In this document: in pieces, positions 6,649 to 10,455 of the stretch
Numbering within the stretch: the first letter of the stretch is position 1
Layout: every line of letters starts with the position of its first letter
NCBI GenBank assembly: GCA_905233775.1
Contig: CAJOEB010000022.1
Span: forward strand, 1-10,455
DNA length: 10,455 bases
Direction of reading: 5' to 3'
Source: an uncultured Alphaproteobacteria bacterium
Lineage (GTDB): Bacteria; Pseudomonadota; Alphaproteobacteria; UBA3830
Made by a program: the position numbers and the translations under genes
Notes under the pieces: model-generated
Databases searched by the model: none
What the model saw: only the letters and a program-made list of their open reading frames with translations
What the model was told of the DNA's origin: nothing

Positions 6649-7539
6649 TTAACTATAATATTTATAAGATTGATCAAATGAAGTCAGATTATATTCTTTT
6701 ATTAATGAAATAACCTTACGTCTATATTCTTTTTTTACGCAATATTTTTCAATAAACGCACATAATTTTATACCATCTATTTTTCTCGAAGATTTTATCA
6801 AATTAAAACGTTCATTTCTAAAACGCTTATAATATATGTTTACATTTAGTGTTTTTGCATAAGCAATTGCTGCTTCAAATACGGTATCGAATGAATAAAG
6901 CTGGGTTTTGTTTTTCATCATCCCGAAATACGCGTTTGTACCATGAATATATTTATCGCTTCCAAAACCACTTTCCAATGCAGCCTGAGCAGCAGCAAGC
7001 GAAACAGGAACCGGTGCTACACGTTTTAATAGCTCATCTATATTCGATGTTCTGTAAAAAGAGCAAATCATGTGGAATTTTTTCTTCTGAGCATCCGACA
7101 AATGCGCTATTCCTTGTTTTTTTACAAGAATAACTAGATCACGGTGTTCCATTATTATTTTATTTACACATTTTATAGCAGCAACTATATGTTTTAAAAA
7201 TAATTCGCGTTCTGTTTTTGATGCTGAATTGATTTTTCTTACGTTGGATAGAGCTAAAGGTGGTATCGTACGACTATCTGCTCTTTGAAAATTTATACCT
7301 CTGAGAATATTTGAGTGTATAGTCGCGTGGTTTTTATTCAAAAGCTGTTTGCATTTAAATAGTTCATCTCTTATCATACGCGAATTAATGTCAGCTTTTT
7401 CATTACTATTTGCATTGCTGCCAGAATGAGCTGTTTCAATATCGTAAGAAGAAAAAGGGAAAATAATCGCAACTGCTATTTGATTGAAAAAGAAAGAAAA
7501 AATAAGAGTAAGTGCAACAGCAGTTAACTTTTTTATCAT
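6649..7539 (-). CDS. Bax-like secreted glucosaminidase-domain protein
   Basis: Predicted exported peptidoglycan hydrolase of the Bax (COG2992) group, with a lysozyme-like fold related to beta-N-acetylglucosaminidases. Residues 1-24 are a signal peptide ending VAVA. The family pattern is clear: PPLALSN, then the helix ERELFLKHIVAAIKCVNKII, then a helix ending HRDLVILVKK. The catalytic core is PVPVSLAAAQAALESGFGSDKY (about 176-197), in which Glu189 is the expected general acid. TNAYFGMM (201-208) stands in place of the usual GNN-L-FG. The C-terminal region, FDTVFEAAIAYAKTLNVNIYYKRFRNER, is the typical Bax tail. At 296 residues the length is typical. AAGG lies 10 nt before the ATG. It starts 2 nt after the nfu stop and ends just before msbA, so all three are probably cotranscribed. 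The linker at 36-55 is low-complexity (Ser/Asn-rich). Confidence 0.85.
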   Translation of the reverse strand: MIKKLTAVALTLIFSFFFNQIAVAIIFPFSSYDIETAHSGSNANSNEKADINSRMIRDELFKCKQLLNKNHATIHSNILRGINFQRADSRTIPPLALSNVRKINSASKTERELFLKHIVAAIKCVNKIIMEHRDLVILVKKQGIAHLSDAQKKKFHMICSFYRTSNIDELLKRVAPVPVSLAAAQAALESGFGSDKYIHGTNAYFGMMKNKTQLYSFDTVFEAAIAYAKTLNVNIYYKRFRNERFNLIKSSRKIDGIKLCAFIEKYCVKKEYRRKVISLIKEYNLTSFDQSYKYYS

Positions 7540-7541
7540 TA

Positions 7542-7787
7542 TTAAACAGCCTTTATCTCAATATTTTCCGAAACCATTTTCCGCAAAGTTGCTTGTACTG
7601 CACTTTGAAGAGTTATCGATGCTCTAGGACAGTGAGAACATGCTCCTTGTAATCTGACTGAAAGAACATTATCGTCAAGAGATACAATTGATATATCTCC
7701 GCCATCAGCATTTAAAGCTGGACGTATATCTCTATCAACTACTTCTGTAATTTTTTGTAAAAGCTCAGGATCGTGACTCATTTCCAT
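7542..7787 (-). CDS. Single-domain Nfu (NifU C-terminal domain) iron-sulfur protein
   Basis: Small Fe-S cluster scaffold or carrier that delivers clusters to target proteins. The 81-residue product is the Nfu domain alone: IRPALNADGGDISIV (about 21-35), then LQGACSHCPRASITL with the cluster-binding CxxC at Cys50 and Cys53, then the closing helix. Alphaproteobacterial Nfu proteins commonly carry an extra N-terminal Nfu_N domain, which is absent here. The frame can be opened only 12 nt further, to TTG at 7799, so nothing has been cut by a start choice. A second ATG at 7781 (MSHDPELL) is equally possible, with GTGG 7 nt upstream. It is the first gene of the nfu-bax-msbA unit, just downstream of a good promoter. 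It is neither NifU nor IscU, since no scaffold domain is present. Confidence 0.9.
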   Translation of the reverse strand: MEMSHDPELLQKITEVVDRDIRPALNADGGDISIVSLDDNVLSVRLQGACSHCPRASITLQSAVQATLRKMVSENIEIKAV

Positions 7788-7831
7788 ACCACATCGCAAC
7801 GATAAAAATAAACTGAAATAATACCTTAAAT

Positions 7832-7860
7832 AGTATACCGCGAATTTATTACTATGTCTA
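7832..7860 (-). promoter_or_regulatory. Sigma70-like promoter for nfu-bax-msbA
   Basis: Read on the - strand, TAGACA (7860-7855; one mismatch to TTGACA) is followed after 17 nt by TATACT (7837-7832; one mismatch to TATAAT). This is the best-spaced promoter pair in the window. The transcript would start near 7825, giving a leader of about 40 nt to the nfu ATG. The -35 box overlaps the first codons of the longest birA reading frame (ATG at 7854), which argues mildly for a later birA start. GGTAT occurs twice on this strand (7839-7835 and 7825-7821), flanking the expected start point. Confidence 0.55.
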
Positions 7861-8819
7861 TGTTCTCTTATCTCGTTATAGTGAGAAAAAGCAAAGAAAA
7901 GTTATTGGAATTTTCTAAATTTTTGGTTAATGCGATTAAAAAATCACAGCAAGTTATATTTAAAATATTGTATTATACGCTCATGAGAATGATAAAACTA
8001 AAATCTGTAGACAGTACGCATCTTTATGCATTGCGACTAGTGGAAGAACATCCGACTTTTTCTTCAATTAGTATGTCGGGTAAAATCAATGTGTCGGATA
8101 ATATGTCGGGTGTAGTTATAGTTGCAGATGAACAAACAAATGGTATTGGTCGTTGTAATCGTCGTTGGGAATCTTTGAAAGGCAATTTATTTACGTCCAT
8201 AATTATGCCAATGCTGACGGGCTTTGATCTTGGACAGTTGTCGTTAACTGCTGCTTGTGCTATTAGAGAAACAATTGCGTATTATATACCTATGTCTATG
8301 CAAAAATCGCGAAATCTCACTTTACATTGGCCGAATGACGTGTATTTTCAGGGTAAGAAGATAAGCGGAATGTTGTTAGCTGTTTCAAATGATTTCCTGA
8401 TTATTAGCATTGGTATTAACGTGAATGTATCTCCCAAAGATTGTAACGTAAAACGTCCAACAACATGCATACGAGAAATAATTAAGCCTTCGTCAGAGTC
8501 ATCAGAGTTGCATATGTTGCATATTAATACGCTATTATGTATTCTTTTGGAAAATATAGATAAATGGATATCTCGTTTACGTAAAACCGGCTTTTCGGAT
8601 ATAAAATCATATTGGTTACGAAATATTAACGATATTAATTGTAGTGTAACAATAAAGAATGGGAATTCTGTTTTAAACGGAATTTTTTTGGATATAAATG
8701 ATTCGGGAAAAGCTGTTTTAAAAGTTAGTGGTAATAATGATAATAATAAAAATGTTCTGATATCCAGTGGAGATCTTTTTCTAAATCAAAATGAAATAGT
8801 AGGATATGGTTGTGAGTAA
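7854..8819 (+). CDS. birA: Biotin-protein ligase without a DNA-binding domain
   Basis: Makes biotinyl-AMP and attaches biotin to carboxyl-carrier proteins such as AccB. Group I architecture: catalytic domain (about 47-240) plus a C-terminal SH3-like domain (about 260-310), with no N-terminal helix-turn-helix, so it is not expected to act as a repressor. Motifs: VDSTH (52-56); ADEQTNGIGRCNRRW (91-105), where the usual GRGR is GIGR; LHWPNDVYFQGKKISGMLL with WPND at 159-162 and the catalytic Lys pair 168/169; and SIGINVNV. Residues 1-43 match nothing I recognise in the family. The ATG at 7983 (M44) would give a conventional 278-residue protein, and neither start has a clear ribosome site. The gene carries three short-repeat tracts (8073-8110, 8490-8525, 8733-8753). 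It overlaps RNase J by 8 nt. Confidence 0.9.
   Translation: MSMFSYLVIVRKSKEKLLEFSKFLVNAIKKSQQVIFKILYYTLMRMIKLKSVDSTHLYALRLVEEHPTFSSISMSGKINVSDNMSGVVIVADEQTNGIGRCNRRWESLKGNLFTSIIMPMLTGFDLGQLSLTAACAIRETIAYYIPMSMQKSRNLTLHWPNDVYFQGKKISGMLLAVSNDFLIISIGINVNVSPKDCNVKRPTTCIREIIKPSSESSELHMLHINTLLCILLENIDKWISRLRKTGFSDIKSYWLRNINDINCSVTIKNGNSVLNGIFLDINDSGKAVLKVSGNNDNNKNVLISSGDLFLNQNEIVGYGCE
8073..8110 (+). repeat. Triplicated ATGTCGGG-like unit inside birA
   Basis: ATGTCGGG at 8073-8080, GTGTCGGA at 8091-8098 and ATGTCGGG at 8103-8110 encode the MSG, VSD and MSG elements of residues 74-86. They form a loop just before the VVIVADEQT strand. Spacing is 18 and 12 nt, both multiples of three, so the frame is preserved. 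Confidence 0.6.
8490..8525 (+). repeat. Two adjacent 9-bp in-frame duplications inside birA
   Basis: TCGTCAGAG/TCATCAGAG (8490-8498, 8499-8507) is followed at once by TTGCATATG/TTGCATATT (8508-8516, 8517-8525). Each pair differs by one base, and each unit is three whole codons, giving SSE-SSE then LHM-LHI at residues 213-224. Two independent nine-base duplications side by side suggest slippage that was tolerated in a surface loop. Confidence 0.8.
8801..8804 (+). promoter_or_regulatory. Ribosome binding site selecting a GTG start for RNase J
   Basis: AGGA lies 7 nt before GTG at 8812 but only 1 nt before the in-frame ATG at 8806. It therefore favours GTG. The site lies inside the last codons of birA, so the two genes are probably translated in succession. 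Confidence 0.55.
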
Positions 8820-10455
8820 AAAATCTGATAGAAAAACTGATAAAAAAAAGGTACCTAACGGGCTGCATTTTATCCCGATAGGAGGTTGTTCTGAAATCGG
8901 TATGAATTTGTATGCTTATATATTCAATGACCAATGGATTTTGGTTGATATGGGTATGGGTTTTGATAATGAACTTGGTCGAGAACTGCTTGTGCCATCA
9001 CCGGAAACATTAATAAAAAATAAATCTAAGATCAAAGCACTGTTTATTACACATTCTCATGAAGATCACATAGGCGCAATTCCATATATATGGCCTATGA
9101 TTGAGTGTCCGATTTACGGAAGATCTTTTGCCATAGAAATGATCCGCGATAAGTTATCGCAATTCAGTTTGGAAAATAAAGTTCCTCTTGTGAAGATATC
9201 TCCTGATCGAAAAATTTCTGTTGGTGATTTTACAGTAGAGTTTATACCTGTAGCGCATTCAACGCCTGAAGCATCGGCGTTGGCTATTACTACACCTGAA
9301 GGAACAATTTTGCATACAGGTGATTGGCGATTGGATGATGATCCGGTTTTGGGATCAAAAACCGATGAAGCAAAGATAAAGGAATACGGAGATAAAGGTG
9401 TTTTGGCACTAGTTTGCGATTCAACAAATGTTTTCAGAGAAATAAGATATGGATCGGAGAAAAATGTCAGGAAAAATCTTATAGAAATTGTGAAAAAACA
9501 TAAGAAAAACCGAATATTAGTTACTTGTTTTGCTTCAAATTTGGCTCGATTAGAGACGTGCTTTATTGCGGCAAAGGAAAGCGGACGCCAATTAGTTGTT
9601 GCCGGCAGATCTCTGAAAAAAATCGAGAGAATTGCGCGAATGGCCGGATATTTTCAGAAAATTCCGCCTTTTATAGAAGATCGAAAGATTAATTCACTGG
9701 ATCCGGATAAAGTTTTGATTGTTTGTACAGGAAGCCAAGGTGAGCAAACATCAGCACTCAGCAAAATAGCTCAAGATACGCATAAATTTATCAAACTGCA
9801 GGACAATGACGTGATTATATTTTCGTCTCGAGTTATTCCCGGTAATGAGCTTGCAGTTCTTGAGATACAAAATGCGATTGTAAAGAAAAATATAGAGATA
9901 ATAACCGATGTCGATTGCGAAATTCATGCATCGGGACATCCAAGCAGAGAAGAATTACAACATCTGTATTCGCTGGTAAAACCAAGTTATCTTATTCCTG
10001 TTCATGGCGAGACAATGCAACTTTACAAACATGCGGAAATCGCAAATGAATACGGCATCAAAAACGTTATTATTCCGCAAGATGGTAGTGTTATAGCGTT
10101 ATCTGAGCAAAATTCCAAAGTAATAGATAAAGTCGCAGTTGGAGTTCTTGCAGTTGACGGAAATAAGCTAATACCTACTGACGGTGTCGTGTATAAACAA
10201 CGGAAAGCTTTGTCAATAAACGGAACTGTGAGTGCTATAGTAAAATATCAGCGCGGATCGATAAAGTTGGCGGATATGGTTTGCTATGGAATTTTCGAAC
10301 CATCCGAGCAAGAAGAATTGGAGGATATCAAAAACGATATTGCGTCAGAAATAAGGCTTTCTCTTGAAAACATTTCAAAGGGCAAATCAAAGGCAAACGA
10401 TATACAAACTGCTATCGAAAAAATTATACGAACGGAATTCGTTGATGTTCGCGGA
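8812..10455 (+). CDS. rnj: Ribonuclease J (metallo-beta-lactamase/beta-CASP RNase), 3' end cut by window
   Basis: RNA-maturing and -decaying enzyme with 5'-to-3' exo- and endonuclease activity, acting on rRNA and mRNA ends. The frame is open to the window edge: 548 residues, with probably only a handful missing. Visible motifs: an N-terminal strand with GGCSEIGMN; the zinc motif HSHEDH (81-86); His149 in AHSTPEA; HTGDW with Asp171; CDSTNV; the beta-CASP motifs GSQGE (307-311) and HASGH (372-376); and PVHGE with His398. A C-terminal domain typical of RNase J follows. All metal ligands I can place are present, so it should be active. The first 16 residues are Lys/Asp-rich and look disordered. 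The GTG start overlaps the birA stop by 8 nt; the alternative ATG at 8806 adds two residues. The birA-RNase J order is seen in other alphaproteobacteria. Confidence 0.95.
   Translation, partial: MSKKSDRKTDKKKVPNGLHFIPIGGCSEIGMNLYAYIFNDQWILVDMGMGFDNELGRELLVPSPETLIKNKSKIKALFITHSHEDHIGAIPYIWPMIECPIYGRSFAIEMIRDKLSQFSLENKVPLVKISPDRKISVGDFTVEFIPVAHSTPEASALAITTPEGTILHTGDWRLDDDPVLGSKTDEAKIKEYGDKGVLALVCDSTNVFREIRYGSEKNVRKNLIEIVKKHKKNRILVTCFASNLARLETCFIAAKESGRQLVVAGRSLKKIERIARMAGYFQKIPPFIEDRKINSLDPDKVLIVCTGSQGEQTSALSKIAQDTHKFIKLQDNDVIIFSSRVIPGNELAVLEIQNAIVKKNIEIITDVDCEIHASGHPSREELQHLYSLVKPSYLIPVHGETMQLYKHAEIANEYGIKNVIIPQDGSVIALSEQNSKVIDKVAVGVLAVDGNKLIPTDGVVYKQRKALSINGTVSAIVKYQRGSIKLADMVCYGIFEPSEQEELEDIKNDIASEIRLSLENISKGKSKANDIQTAIEKIIRTEFVDVRG

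Noticed and set aside
6849..7133. + strand open frame of 94 codons with a Gln-rich stretch
   Set aside because: It is antisense to the Bax-like catalytic domain, whose motifs are intact; the Gln run is the complement of the Ala/Leu-rich core.
8725..8934. - strand open frame of 69 codons at the birA-RNase J junction
   Set aside because: It is antisense to the conserved ends of two real genes, is His/Tyr/Phe-rich from A/T bias, and resembles nothing known.
1..10455. Search for tRNA, rRNA, CRISPR array, insertion sequence, integrase, toxin-antitoxin or phage genes
   Set aside because: None was seen. The gaps are all under about 75 bp, no spaced direct-repeat array exists, and every sizeable frame is a recognisable housekeeping or envelope family.

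Overview
The window is an AT-rich stretch of bacterial chromosome packed with housekeeping and envelope genes. It has almost no intergenic space, several start/stop overlaps, and no mobile element, tRNA, rRNA or CRISPR array that I could recognise. The gene content points to an alphaproteobacterium: an HdaA-type DnaA-like regulator next to a PerM/AI-2E protein, a CDP-alcohol phosphatidyltransferase and a DUF2066-like protein, plus a birA-RNase J pair. The strong A+T bias, short intergenic gaps and trimmed proteins suggest a host-associated lineage with a reduced genome (Holosporales- or Rickettsiales-like). That placement is inference; no marker gene here fixes it.

Region 1 (1-3409, + strand) holds ndk, a short secreted DUF2066-like protein, a CDP-alcohol phosphatidyltransferase, a PerM/AI-2E family membrane protein and an HdaA-like AAA+ protein. 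The three middle genes overlap by 14 and 26 nt, so they are probably translationally coupled. The hdaA-like gene follows a 72-bp AT-rich gap with a possible promoter of its own. Region 2 (3477-4811, + strand) is a secreted M48 metalloprotease with a C-terminal TPR-like half (BepA/YfgC type), ending at a weak terminator facing the convergent msbA.

Region 3 (7799-4849, - strand) is an apparent operon of a single-domain Nfu iron-sulfur protein, a Bax-like secreted glucosaminidase and an MsbA-type lipid ABC exporter. It is preceded by the best sigma70-like promoter in the window (TAGACA-N17-TATACT). Region 4 (7854-10455, + strand) diverges from it and holds a biotin-protein ligase without a DNA-binding domain, overlapping an almost complete RNase J gene that runs off the right edge.

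Together the genes serve envelope building and quality control (phospholipid headgroup enzyme, lipid flippase, periplasmic protease, peptidoglycan hydrolase), nucleotide balance and replication-initiation control (Ndk, HdaA), cofactor delivery (Nfu, BirA) and RNA turnover (RNase J). No clearly new system stands out. The most unusual signal is a recurrence of short tandem duplications (9-17 bp) in gaps and in frame inside genes, densest in birA. Next are the compacted DUF2066 protein and the coupled lipid-enzyme/permease/replication-regulator cluster, whose joint role is not established.
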